Notes under the pieces: model-generated | Seen by the model: only the letters and a program-made list of their open reading frames with translations | Databases searched by the model: none | Told to the model about the DNA's origin: nothing | Assembly (NCBI GenBank): GCA_030268105.1 | Contig: BSDZ01000094.1 | Location: 2,824,501-2,888,500 of the forward strand | Length of the DNA: 64,000 nucleotides | Reading direction: 5' to 3' | DNA from: Volvox africanus | Lineage: Eukaryota > Chlorophyta > Chlorophyceae > Chlamydomonadales > Volvocaceae | Part shown: piece by piece, positions 39,501-52,800 of the stretch | Numbering within the stretch: position 1 is the stretch's first letter | Layout of the letters: every line of letters starts with the position of its first letter | Position numbers and translations under genes: made by a program

Positions 39501-42500
39501 CCGCCACCGCCACGGCCTCCAGCATCAGTTGAGGTGCCTTCCCGCTGGGCGCTGTTAGCACCTTGGCGCACGAAGGAATTGCTGCTAGGCTGGTAGCGGG
39601 TATGGTAAGCACGATGATGGCTGCACCGCAGAAACTCGGAAACCTCCGAAACCTGGCAGCCGCTCGCAGCACCGCCATTGCGCAGCTCCACATCCAGGGA
39701 CGAGCTGTGGAAGTGATGCGCGGCGGGGGAGCGGTCACCATTGCTGCGGTAGAGGCAAGCGCTATGTAAGAGGTTGTGGGAACGGTCTGCTGGACCGTTG
39801 CTGCAACAGGCCGACATGGTGGGCTGCATGTCCTGCTGGGCTGGATCGTGGAAGTTGTGCTGACTGGCACTCGGGAAATGGTCGACTGAAGAGAGCAGCA
39901 AAGCGTTCGCGGCTGTAGCTACCTCCGTGGTAGCATCCAGGGGAACGTCCATGCTCTGGCAGGTCGATGGATAGGGGAAGAGATGCGGGACAAACGATAT
40001 GGTATGTTGGGATTTGGCATATGAGAAAGGTTGGGAATCGACGGCAGGGCTCCGAAGACTTGTACTTACAGGGAGAAGGGGTAACTTTTCACTCCTAAAA
40101 TCGAGGCTGTAATATTGAGGCTGTCTCATACAGTCGTACGTTGTTTGTCGGATCCAACCAGATAAGGTTAGGGATTGTGAAGCTTTTACCGTGTCAACAC
40201 AGCGCGCCAGTCTATAATGAGAAAGGTGCGTTTGGCCACCTTTGGCTGTGGTCGTCAAACGAGTGATTTCCGTGCAGGACTGCCGGCACCTACCTGAAGC
40301 AGTAGCAGATGCGAGGAGTCCACGATGCTGGTAGTCTGATTCAGGCCGGCGTACTGTACGACAACACGACGAGCGTTGGCACGGTAAAAACCACCTTGGC
40401 CGCACGTATCGGCAGCTCCCGCGGTTGCATGGACGTCCGCCCCTAGTAGATTTGGCGTTGCCGTTGCAGCTGCCGACTCGCCCACCTGACCAGTGACGGT
40501 ACCGGTCATGCAGCCACCGCTGCTGTCTCCAGCGTCCCTGCCGCAAGCAGCACCGGAGCTACAGCCGTTTAGGCGAGGGCTGCTGGGACGCGCAGGTGAA
40601 CCCAAAGGCGACAAGGATGCACCCTCTGAGGAAAACCGCTGCAGGCGCGGTTGCGCATTTATATCCGGGACCGTTTGATGCAGAGTGACGTACGGCACCA
40701 CCGTTGACGTCGATGCTGGCCGCCGCGGCGCGGCAGCGTCATACAATAATTTATCGTAATGGTAGTTGACGGCATCTTTGAAGGACGACGATGTGCCCTT
40801 CCGCTGCGCAGCGTTGGTAAATGCAGAAATACCCTCAGTGGCGGCGCGGCGCTTTGGCATCGGCGTCGGCGGAGGTGCAATGGCGTCGGCGGTGCGACCT
40901 CGGTGCATAAGGCCCAAGCGAGATGGAATGTGTTGGAAAGCTCCGAAACTGCCGCTGATCCCGGTCGTCGAACCGTCCATACTCGGGATCGAAGCAGTCC
41001 CCGCCAACGCCACGAAGGGCGACGGCGGCGGCACTGACGGCGAAAGCGACTGCCATGGCATCAGATTCGGGGCTGCCGAAGTGGCGGTGCCGGTACCATT
41101 GGTGGTCACGGTCGGTGTGCCCGGTGGCGAAGTGCTCATGTTTGTGTGCCGCCGCAGCGGTGACGCCGCGGCGGGGGATGCGCCGCCAGAGGCGCACGGA
41201 GAGGTGGAGCCGAGCGTCTGGTTCAAGCGGGATGAGATCCAGGCCGCCAGCCCGCCTGCAGAGGGCTGAGGGGAAGAATCCACTCGGCTGGGAGAAGGCA
41301 TGCGACCGAAGACAAGCCTCTGCTGATGGTGATGGTGGCAATGGTACGTGTAGCTATGCTGGTGATGGTGATGGTGATGGTGGTGGTGGTGGTGATGATG
41401 ATGATGATGCTGTTGGTTGTGTTGGTGAAGGCTGCTGGCTGCGCTCAAAGCTTCGCTGATGCGGCTGCGCCAGGAGACGGCCTCGGAGGGCGGTGGCGGA
41501 GGCGGCTGGCGGCCGGCGGCGCTGCTGTCGCCGCCGGGGGTGGCGCCCACATCGGCGCTGCTCGAATTCCCCTCATCCGCGACGGAGCCTTCGGATCCCG
41601 AATCCAAATCTGTGGAATCTGAGTCGGAGACCTCCACCGGTTCACACAATACGTGGGAAAGGAGCTCCTGCGCCCCGGGGAATCAGATGTGAGGGATGCA
41701 TGTGTATGCAATCGATGTATTCCACGGGGCGAGGGAAGGGGGAAAGACTCCGATTCCGGGTAAAGACGTCGTGCGCATGGTGGGAATTCGCCCTCCCTGA
41801 TTTTGTGAGGCAACCACCTCCACCTCACCATCTTTTAGCTCAACCTTCTCAATTATGCCGCGGCCATGCCGGATTGCAGGATGGCACCAGGAGGAGAACA
41901 CAGCGGTATCCAGAACTGACTGCAAGACGGCGTGGCGGGAAGCAGGGTCACCCAGAGGCAACCCTCACCTCGGCCACAGCAGGGCGGGCGGCCTCCCACT
42001 GCCTCCCTCGCTTTCTCCCCCCCCCACTGATTGCCACCGCGGTGTGTTCCTTTGGCCAGGTCCATTGCTTCTGACTCTCCCCATGTGCTGCCCACGCTAC
42101 CTCCCTATGTTCCAATGCCCTTTCACTGCCCGCACCTCGGCCCAGGGTGCCTCCAAGAGCTGTATTCTGAGGCCCTCAGCCCAACGGACCGCGGCAACAG
42201 CCGTGGTGAAGGCCGCGTGAAGCTCTCCGGGATGAGGACACGCCTGGGGTCAAGGCAAAGATTAAGACCCTGAGGCCGGCCCAAGATACAAGTTATCGAG
42301 TTATCAAATTGCGCTTCGCTATGGACAACGCACCAGGTAACCGCCCTGGACTTGTCGTAGCTGCGCCTGCGCCGTATCATAGAACAGACCAAGCGCATCC
42401 GAAGCTACGCGCGCGTCCCACGCCACCAGCGTTGCCACCGCCGGCACTTGAACGACAACGTATGACGCACGTCCGACCGGGGCGGCGTACACGTCTTTTA

Positions 42501-45500
42501 GTGCGATGAGATCGGCGGGTAGTCGTGGCGGCGGCACGATGGCCAAACGCTGAGCCAGCGAGGAGCTTGTGACCCAGTACACCTGGCATTCTAGCAGTGC
42601 CGCCGTCACTGGCGGCGGTGGCGGCTGTGGTAGCGAAGCCTCCAGCGACGATGTGGCCGCGGTAGCGTACATGGGCGCTGCAGGTGATGGCGACGCCGAC
42701 GACGCCGTGTGCTGGAGATGCTCCGGGACTAAATGTTTTCGAGGAAGCGGGACGGACGACGTTAGCCGTTGATCTCGGACGCCATCGCTAACGCGATCGC
42801 CGGGGCTTGTCCTGGTGGTGGCGACTTCGGTGGTGACTTCACCGTAGCCGCGGCCACCGCACTTGCCGCACCCGGCACTGTAGGAATACGCCTGGACTCC
42901 CGGCGCCGCTAACCTGACGGCATACATATCTACGCGGGATGTACGTCGGGAGGCATGGGAGCGGTTCCGTACCACATGTGGGTCCAGTTCGTCGCCAGAG
43001 CACAGGCCGGGGGATGCGAGGGTGGAGGCGGCGGTGGCGACAGCCGCAGCGTTGGCAACGGCGAATGAAGGCGGTCCAGGCTGGGTTCCAAGGCGGGGCT
43101 TGACGAAGGTGCCGATGTGCAACACCTGCATAGCCATAGAAGAAGGGGCCGCGGCCGGACACAGAAGAGTGAGCACCTTTGATGTCATTACCAGTAAATT
43201 CCACTTCACCAATACCAATCTACTCCAGCAACAGCATTTTGTCCGGTGCTTATTTTAACTGTGGTGTCACCGATTCTTATTTCTAAACGTTTTATTTCGG
43301 CAAGATTATGCGAAGTGTTTGGAGATTTGCCAGACCTGAAAGGTTTAAAGAGCATTCGGATGCACTGAGTTCGGTTTTTGGCGACGCAGGCAGAGCTATG
43401 CATTGTGCCGCCGCGATCCACCCCACGCCACCTCGGCTTCCCCCTCCACACGCATGTATAACTCGCTCATTCCATTTGCGCCTAAATGACAGTAGAGACC
43501 CCCCGGTGGCATCGATATTGGGCCCGCACACATTAGGAATACTTTTTCCGTCGAGCATATCCCGCTCTCTTTCCACGCTTTGCTCCTGCTCCCCGAAGAA
43601 CACGCCTGTTGGCCGAACTTCCCCCACCAGCCCCCTCCCTCGCCCCACCAGGGTGCCACCCGGCCGGCCTCCATTGTGGTGATGCACAGCTTCCTCTAGT
43701 TGCGCCTTCGCAGCGCCGCTCAGGAACACCTGGCCGCCGTGGGCCATATCAGCTACAGCCTTGCACGTGGCCACGCATGGCCCGCCGTACACGATCCGCG
43801 CCGCGATGGTGTTGTACTGCATTTCAGCCTCACTGGATACACCCGTGTGTATGCCGACACGCACGCGGAGCCCCCTGCGGCGGTGTGGTCCACGGCGAAC
43901 GTTGTTGATTTGATTGACAGCTTACCGATTTCGGGATGGGGCGTGACCGGATGGCCGGGTGACCGGTTTCAACGGTCAACCGTCGGCAGTTAAACACATG
44001 CCAACGGTGTTACCGGCAAACCACGATGGCGACGCGGGATGGCGGGATCGTTGGGGTCATGGTGCAGTGCTGACTGGATGACTGGAACGTGGTCCTTTTT
44101 GAGGAATTTTTGTATATCGGCATTGTGGGTGGGTGGGATTGGAGAGCTAGTATAGGAGTGATGGTATCTCGTTAATGGGTTTGCTTGGAGAGCGCAGACT
44201 GTAAGGCATATGACCCCAACAACTAATTTCACGTCACGCTTTCTAATCGCACCTGAACATGAGTGACCGTCTTATGCTGACGTCGATCCCTGAGGCATCT
44301 GGCCGCTTCAGCTCTGACAGCAGCTGACCTAACGTCCTACCCGCAGGCGGCCACGGGCAGAGCACGGATGGCATTGGCGGCGATGGGTCCGCTGGCGCTA
44401 TCACCGACGGCTCCGAAACTCCAGCTGCCGCGTCTGCCGGCGCTGGCGCCGCCGTCACAGCGGCAGTTTCTGACAGCAATGCAAACCGGTTGCCGCTAGC
44501 AGTGGGCCCTATCGGTGATGTCCCGCTGGCGCCACCGTCACCACCTTCGAGGGACGGAGCGGACGGCACCCGCACACGGCTGTTGCTGAGAACCCACGGA
44601 CCTGTCGGCGGCGCCGCCGACGGCACCAGTGGTCCATAGCCACCGATCGATATATTTGGGGACGCGGTCGCAAACGCTAGCTCTGAATCCGGAGCTGCTA
44701 GAGGCGGCAATGGCAGCAGTGCTGCCGTCACCGCCGCCGCTGCACTGGGCATCAGCGGCAGCGGCGACCTCGCACATCTGCTGTTGGGGTCACCATCTTC
44801 GTCGCTGCTTAGTTCATCAGCCCTACCACTGGCAGCTTGTCCGCCTAGCAGCGTCCTGCAGACGTCGCCCGGGTGTAGGCCGACGGCTTGTTGCTCGTCG
44901 ACTTCATCCGCTGCATCATTATCGGCGCCACTATTGGCGCCACTATTGGCGCCGCTATTGCCGCAGCCACCTGAACGACGACTATCTGTGAGGTCGGACC
45001 TGACCGAGAGGTCTCCCGGCGGCGGCAGCCCCGCCTCGCATGTCTCAGCGGACACTGGCACCCGGCGAGGAACTGAGCCGCGTCCCAGGCGCGTGCGTGG
45101 CAGCAGCGGCGGCGGCCTCAGGTGTCGCAGCGCCACTGACGGCATGGTCCCCCCCGTCACCGCGGCCCTCGCCGTTACCGCTATAAGCAGCGCGGAAAAG
45201 GTTGATCGAAACATACCCAGGTTGCCGCAGCCATTGCGGTTATTGCTGTGGCTGTGGCTCCGGCTGCGATCACCACCGACGTCAGCACCGCTGCCGCCGC
45301 TCCCACGGCCGCTGCCGCCTCCATCACCTCCGTGGGCACCTGCCTCAAACTCCGAAACAGACGCGACTGGTGAAGGACGCAGCAGCCCCCGGGAAGCGCG
45401 CACAGACACCCGCCACGCCCGTTGGGCGCTGCTGCGGCTGCCTCCGCCGCCTCCGCCGCCTCCGCTAACTTGGGGTACTGCTAATGCTGTGTGGCTGCGG

Positions 45501-48500
45501 CTGCGCGGTGGAATTGGCGCCACTGTGAGCCGCGACAGAGACGCCACATTGAAGCTAGGCGGGGAGGTATCCACACGCTGCAGCGGCTGCGGCTCGGGAC
45601 CAAGGTGCGATATGGTCCGAGTGCATTCCCCCGTCAGGCACTCACTAGCGCTGCCGGCGATACTTAAAAGCCCCGATCCGCCGCTGACGGGGACGCTACC
45701 GCGGAGGCTCAGGCCTAGGCCAAGGCTGAGGCCTAAACGCCGCCGATCGGGGATCCGCGAGCTTGCTGCAGTGGCGTTGGCGCTGGCGTTGGTGCTGGCG
45801 TTGGCGTTGGCGCTGGCGCTGGCGCTGGCGTTGGCGTTGGCGTTGGCGCTGGCGTTGGCGTTGGCCGAGGTGTCGAAATGGTGATGCGTGAACGGGAAGC
45901 CTTCCGGCAGGTCCGTGTAAACTGGCGCGCAAATCTACCGCGGCGGCGAAAAAGGTATTCCGCAACGTGGTAGGGTACGCGTGTTTATGTGCCACGCAAA
46001 ATGGGAGGGCAAAGTCCGCAAAGGGACAGAGTGTTGCGACAAGATTTGCACCAACACCGGCTTACCATGATATTCATAGTGCTCACCCATTCGTTTTTAA
46101 AGGTGAAAGGCCGAACGACGTAAATGTCGGATCCCCGGCTCCTTCTCGAGTTACCACCTCACCAGAAAAACAAGCTGCGCGTACACAGCCCTGCCTTTCA
46201 CTGTCCGAGGCATTGCCCCGCAAAGGCCGCAACTCAAGTGCCCTTATGCTGCCCACCCCTTGGCCCCCCGTGTAAGTGTGGCCTTGCACCCAGTCCCACC
46301 TCATCTTGGAGAAGCTCGTGCGGCCACGGAAGCACTAGCAGCTGGGCCTGTGGCCATGTGATTAGAATTGGTGACGGGCACAAAAGTTGTATGTGCTAAC
46401 CTGTTTATAGTTCCTTATAAACTTCATTCCCGTTGTTAAGGAATACCAAGGGGCGCGAGGGTTCCTTAGGGGAGAGAAAACTCTGCCTAAGGAACCCGAC
46501 AAACTTCGGAACTTCGGAAGAAGGGGTGCCAAAAATTTATTTTTTGGATGCGTCATGGCTGAGCGATGGGGGACCTCAGGCTCCGGAGAAAGCAGCAGTA
46601 ACAACAACGTGGAAGATCTTGTGCCGTATACCTGCCATTCAGCAAAACACTGCATGTGTGTCGTACCTGAAGGTCCATGGCGAAGGCCACCGCCTGTTTA
46701 ACACTGCGGAATGCCAAAATAAAGGAGTCCCCCTGTGGAGGTTTGAGCACACGCCGGGGCCGAAAAACATACGACACGTTCTTTGCGGATTGGACTTCAC
46801 CACTAATATTACTTGGGCGGCAACATGATGATGCAGATACATCATGGTCACTAGGTGCATCTCACTTGTGAGTGAGTGCTGAGGAGTGCTGAGGAAAAGC
46901 CACGCCCTCCTCGACATTCCGCTCCCCCTCTCTTCGGCCTCTTGACCCTATCCTCCTCCAGCCCCCGCCGAGGCGCCCAGCTGAACACACCTCTGTGGCC
47001 GACTCATATCCACTGTGCTCGACCAGCAACAGCCGTATACATGCGTGGTGCAGCTGTACAGCAGTGCTCATGACGTCCGCGGGGAGCGTCTCCCATAGCT
47101 TGGTGGAGCTCTGGGGCCAGCGAGAGGACTTGTCGGTGTGGATGGTGACAGGAGTGACGGTGGTGGAAATCATCCAGACGGTTGAGTTATCGTTCACACC
47201 AGGCCCCGACACACACATCGATACACACAGACACACACACCACCGGCCCCTGCCGCCCCTCACGGCCCACACTCACCTCAATATCTGTTACCACAATAGC
47301 GGTTTGACAGCTTGCGACTGGGGCCTTGACCTGTCAAGAGGACACGTCCCCAGGACCGCAATGGGGACATGGCTAAACGCGTGGACAGGTGGAACGGCGG
47401 CTGCAGCGAGCGACCCTATCATGATTCCGAGTCGCCCGTCTGTCGTACACGAGTGTTGCACGCGAACGTTTGGGACTCGAGTGCCCGGCCCCTACCTCCA
47501 ACATCACCCCATCGGTTCTCTCTGGTTGCTCTCCTCAGTGCACACCGACATCTTCCCAACCCACTATCTCGCCTCAGCCGCTTCCCACCTGTGGATGCGC
47601 TGAAACGCTGAAATCAGTGCGTGACGAGTCATGAAAGCGGGCGCAGGCGCTGCCGCACAAGGGCGTCAGCAGTTGAAGTAGCCGCCGCCGCATCCGCCGA
47701 CCTGACCGGCCCTGCCGCAGCACCAACACCGCACCCGCCGCCACCAGAAGTCCGCAACCCAACACCGTCGACACGCTGGCAGCCACAGCCGTCACGGGAA
47801 TTCCGGAGTGCTGGGACACGCCACTATTCCCCTCGTTGGATACGGAATCACCACCTGAATCGAATGCGCGAAACATGTCGTCGGGCTTTGACTTAATGGC
47901 GCAACTCTCCGAAGATGCCAGCTATGCCAATGAAGGGATGCACTGAAAGAGGGATTTGAGAAGGCATAAAAGCAGGCAACCAAGAGATCGTAGGTTTTGC
48001 CGTTCGTTAGGCTAAAACGTTTTCGGCTATGAAGACAGTTTTTTCTTGTTCAAAACCCGCCACCACCACCCGCTGCAGCAGCTGCAGTAGCAGCAGTCCT
48101 AGTCCTCAGATGCCAATGCACCCGTAACTCTACTGTCAGAGTTGCAACCAATCTTCTCCTCCATCGAACAGCTGTAAGTTCTGGTCCATATCCATGCCAC
48201 TCTTGATGCGCATGGCACCTCTTTTCCTCTCCTTGGTTTCCCATACCACCCCTGTCTGTCGGCCCCCTGTCCCAGGTACCTGTCTGTTCAACCGGCCCCG
48301 GGGCCCCCCGCCCCCCAATTCCTCACCGCCGCTGCCAGGCTCCCAGTGCGATGGAAGCGACGTGATGCCGAGCGAGGCGCGATACCGATTTAGGTAGGCC
48401 TACACTCACGGAGGCGGTTTGGGGTGCATTGGGAACGAAATCAGATGTGGCGGCAGCAGGTGATACGAAGCTCGCCTCGATCTTATCCCTTCCCTCCCCT

Positions 48501-49835
48501 CATGGTTGGTCCTCGTTCCTTAAGTATCAGCCCCAGGTTTCGTTTTATTTGCCTTTCCCTCCCCTCCCCTCAGCGATGGAGAACACGGCACAGGCAGCGA
48601 CTATCCAAACAGCTAAACATAGGGACCTCACATCGGGATTGTAATGTGCCTTCAACTCCGCCTGCCCATCCGCCAGTGCAGCGGCCAATGTCCGTACGTC
48701 ACTCGATAGCTGCGGGACCGCCGCCACCGTGGCCTGAGCCAAGCGGGGCTCTGCTTCGTCGACCGTCAGGTGTCGCCGCAGCTGCCGGCATCGTTGTCGT
48801 TGCCGTTGTTGCTTCTGCAGGAGCTGCTGCCTCGGATCCTGATTTGGATCCTGCTGGTGGAGGGACAGCACACCTCCGTCCGAATCGAACTGCGTGCGCG
48901 TTACAGCGATGGAACCCGACTGTATGCCCGCCAGGATTGACTCCAGGAGGGCTCTAGGAAGGGTGGGGGTCAGGGTGGGGTGGGAAGTTTCGTTGGCACA
49001 GGGTTAGACATGCAGCATAAGTATCAATTTGACAAGTTTTATTATAGTGCTCTTGGTGCCTTCACCATCTACCATTTCAAGATCTGTATCACCGGCAGAG
49101 CACGCAGTTCCTGCACTATCTGTGTTGTGGATGTGCCTGTTGAATCCTGACGCATTGCAAGCATTATGAACTTCAGCAGCGGCACGTGAAAATTTACAGA
49201 ACACAGCACTATATGTGTGAAACACAATATTCGGCTGCAAGGTCCGGCGCGAAGGCTACGACAAGAACTGTGGTGGTGCGCTCTGTAGAGCTGTGGTAGT
49301 GGGCGATGGAAAGGTGTCGAATGTTATCTTGCTTACGGAAGAAAAACAGGCAAATTGGTAAATTAGTCCGCGTCAGGTTTCCTTCCTGGAAGAGGCTCTC
49401 CCGGGTGTTGTCACTCACTTGTAAAAACCGCCACCAGGCATCCGGAGTCCCATCGCCAAGTTGGCGCTGGACAGCGCTTCCGTCATAATAGGCAGCATAG
49501 ACGTCACGGTGCCGGTGTCGTACCCTGCCTGCGACCAAAGGCCGGAGCTCTGTGGCGAGACGTACTGCAGACGAACCGGAGACACGCTGACGAGCGGCAG
49601 AACCGGTGGCGGCAGCGGCGGCAACAAGCTGTCGTTCCTGGCGGCGGGGCTTGGCGTGTCGGTGGCGACGGCTGCGTCGAAGTCGTACCGTTTCGGCGAC
49701 GACAGGTACGATAGCAACTCGTACGCAATAAACTGAGTGAATATATTTGACCTGTACATCAACGAGGTCGTTATCGGTTTTAGCCTCCTACAGAATTGTG
49801 AAGCGAATGTCATGCATGTGTTGAGGAGGTGTGTA

Positions 49836-49867
<32 letters not shown>

Positions 49868-52800
49868 TGTGTATGTGCGGGTGCGGGTGTTTACCCTAGG
49901 GCTATATCCGAAACTGGAGAAGCCATGCACACTTGAAAGACGGGATGAAAGCTAAACCCACGAAAGTTAGGAGGGTTTTCTTTCCCTTATCCGTGTCCTA
50001 CATATTCCGCACAAACATCTCCTCACGCGCCCATCATACCAGCATACCAGCATACCAGCATACCAGCATACCAGCATAACCCGAAACCCGATGCGTAAGG
50101 GCCCCTGTGGACGGGTGATGGGGTTCGGTCTGGCCCTCATCACGTACCTGTTGCTTACAGAACCCACTAGGACCGATTCCAACATTAGTGGAGCAAAGTT
50201 GACCAACCGACCGTCGCCCACATCAGCATCACCAGCGTCACCTACACCTATGCGTTTGGCGTGTGGGCATAGCTCCTCAGTACAATTCACCAGGGCGCCG
50301 GCACTGGATCCTCGGGTCGCTACCCAGACGGTTTCGGAGCCGGGGAGACGAGCAGCCCTTATCAGCCCTTGCTGCTGTGCAAGGGAGTCGCTGCTACTCA
50401 TACTGTTATTGTTAGCTCTGATGTCGCCAACGCTGCCGGTGCCGGTGCCGGTGCTTGAGGGGCTGTTGCTGCTTTCGCAACTGCTGTTCTTGCAGCTGCT
50501 GCCGTTGGATGCACCGGGAGCAGCTGCATCGAAAAACATCTATGGGATAGGAGGGTGGAGCGAAAAATAACAGAAACAAACAGAACTGAGAAAGAATCGC
50601 GGTTTAAAAGAAGGATATGGGTCAAAACGTGGCCGGGGCCAGGACGATCCGGCGAATTCAGGGTGCCGGCTGCACATATGTTCGCATGCATGTCGTCGGT
50701 GATCGCAACAACACCTAGGAGGCTCATTCCACAGTTCTCTTGTCAGGTACACGTATGCTTTCCACACGTGCTTCCACTACATGGAACTTCGAGCATTCAA
50801 GCCACAATCCCAAGTAAGCGTAGAATGTTTTACCATGTGAAGTGGGAGCCACTAGGCAATAAAGTTCCAGCAGGTAGTTTTACGGCAAAGTAATTTTCTT
50901 CCGATTGGGTTCAGTGAACTGGACGTTTGTCTTCTTGCCCCTACCCTTCACTTCTACCAGGTCCTCACCCGCATCTGGGGCACGAAAGCCGCCAGTACGA
51001 GCGCACAACGGCCCCGGGCAAAGCCCAGGCTGCCATGGCTGCAACCCTCGCCAGGCTCCGACGGCGCGGCAGCTGCCATCAGCTGCCACATGACACGGAA
51101 GGCCTTTGCTGCAGCTGGCGTGTCCAGCTGCGGCTGTAGCGATGCGGGATCGAAGTGGACGCCCTGTTGTGACCCGTGGGTCTGTGCGATAGAAGACCAG
51201 ACGGCCGTCAGGTACGACAGCCTTGAGCAGCCTGCGACATGCGTTCAAAACGCCACGGTGCCGGCGTAGGAAAGATGAAAGATGGCTTAAAGGGCAAGGT
51301 CAGGGGTCGGCAGGGCAGGGAGAAAGGCAGGGCACTGCCCGATACAGCTGAACGGACAAGGTGGTTTGAAGGGGCGGTGCTATGTAAATAAAGCGAAGGA
51401 TGTGGGGCATTGACGGCGGGCATGAGGCAGGCGAGTAAAGAATATTGCAACTAGGAAGAGTTGCGCCCGACAAGGCGTGCGCCCAACAAAATTTGGATTC
51501 GTGCCGAGGGCCATCATTGCACCGGCCACCATCCACCCACCCGATATATAGACCGACCCAGCCGACACACAGACAGACAGACAGAACCGACATTTCTTTA
51601 CACCACTGCAACGGACTCCCCTTCATCCCCTCCCCCCTGCAGGTTTCTCTTCTTCTTTTTTACTGCTTTAATTCGCGGCCTTGCGACTATCTAGTCTTTA
51701 CGTCACAGCTTGTTTCCACTTTCCCTACTTGGGACGACGCCAGCCATCATTCGACCCTCACGATGGTCAGTCCTCGTTCCGCCAGCATCAGCACCAGAAT
51801 TCGGATTTTTCGACTCCGCCCCCCAGCCAACTGGCCTCAACCACACACCCGTAGTACGCTCTCACCGGCGCCCCTCGGTAGACACAGTGCATAGGGCGGC
51901 AGCGCTGCCGAGGCTGCGTCTGATGGCGCATTGCCCTCCCGCCGCGCCCTTTCCCGGTCGTAGGCGGTCAGGAAGTCCAGCAGCCCAGTCCAGGTGGAGG
52001 GCACCTGTCATGGAAAACCAGGTGAAAAGCGATGGAGGCCAGGACGAGGTTGACCCGGGAAAAAAGGGCCCCCTGGTGGACCCCTGACAGCCTAGGTTTT
52101 CCGCCTTCCTTGGGGTCACACAGCACTCAGGCTTCGTCCACGTCAACCCTCCGCCCGCTCACTGACCTAACGTCGGCCCGTCAACTGGTTGCACCACAGG
52201 GAACGTACTTCCCGCCGATATACTCGCTCCCAACCAAATTATTTGATTCCATGCTTCCCCAAACGCAACTCGCAACCCAATGCTACCTCCAGTGCTAGCT
52301 CCCCCAGTACGTCACTGCGGTACATGGTCATGAGTACGGAGCCGTCCAGGGGCAGACCAACAGTGGCGCCCTGATAGCTCCCCAGGTGCAGACGCAGGTA
52401 CGCAGAGATGCCCTGAGGGAAGAGAAGGATATTGGTAGAGTGAAAAACACAGGCGCACTGAATGTGACGGTCCGAGCTCAAGCTTGTGGATGTGGGTTTA
52501 CGGGGTAGGAGCCGTACGGCTGCAACGCATACATGTTAAACTGCAGCAAGCCAGGACTTATCTTGGGATGTCCAAGCACGTGACTTTGCCAACTGCCGCT
52601 CCAAGACAGGGGGCTAAGGACCTAGGTAATATGTTACACAGTGATACAGAAACCTTCCCTTCTCCGTTCCAACCCTGTACAAGGACGTACGCATGCATCC
52701 TTGCTGATGTCCCCAGCCCCCTTCCGAGGCCTTACATGCCATTGCAAGTTGCTATTCACCAAGTCGACGAGGTGCCTGACAGGAAAGGTGTGAAAGGGGT

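Noticed and set aside
39194..40546. Single minus-strand ORF of 450 codons taken whole
   Set aside because: Only the part after the acceptor at 39956-39957 fits the cyclase chain (phase 0 in, phase 2 out); the part above it is intronic.
41683..42095. Minus-strand open frames around 41.7-42.1 kb as extra cyclase exons
   Set aside because: Joining 42136 directly to 41667 restores the family sequence APW-AE-ELL in phase; the frames between do not continue the domain.
44784..45884. Plus-strand open frame of 366 codons ending in a Leu-Ala repeat
   Set aside because: Antisense to the cyclase insertion exon; the repeat is the reverse reading of the Ala-Asn/Ala-Ser hexamer tract.
49929..50148. Open frame through the GT tract and the ATACCAGC minisatellite as coding
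   Set aside because: The acceptor just before base 49751 and the donor after 50148 join in phase and restore the solute-binding sequence, so the repeats are intronic.
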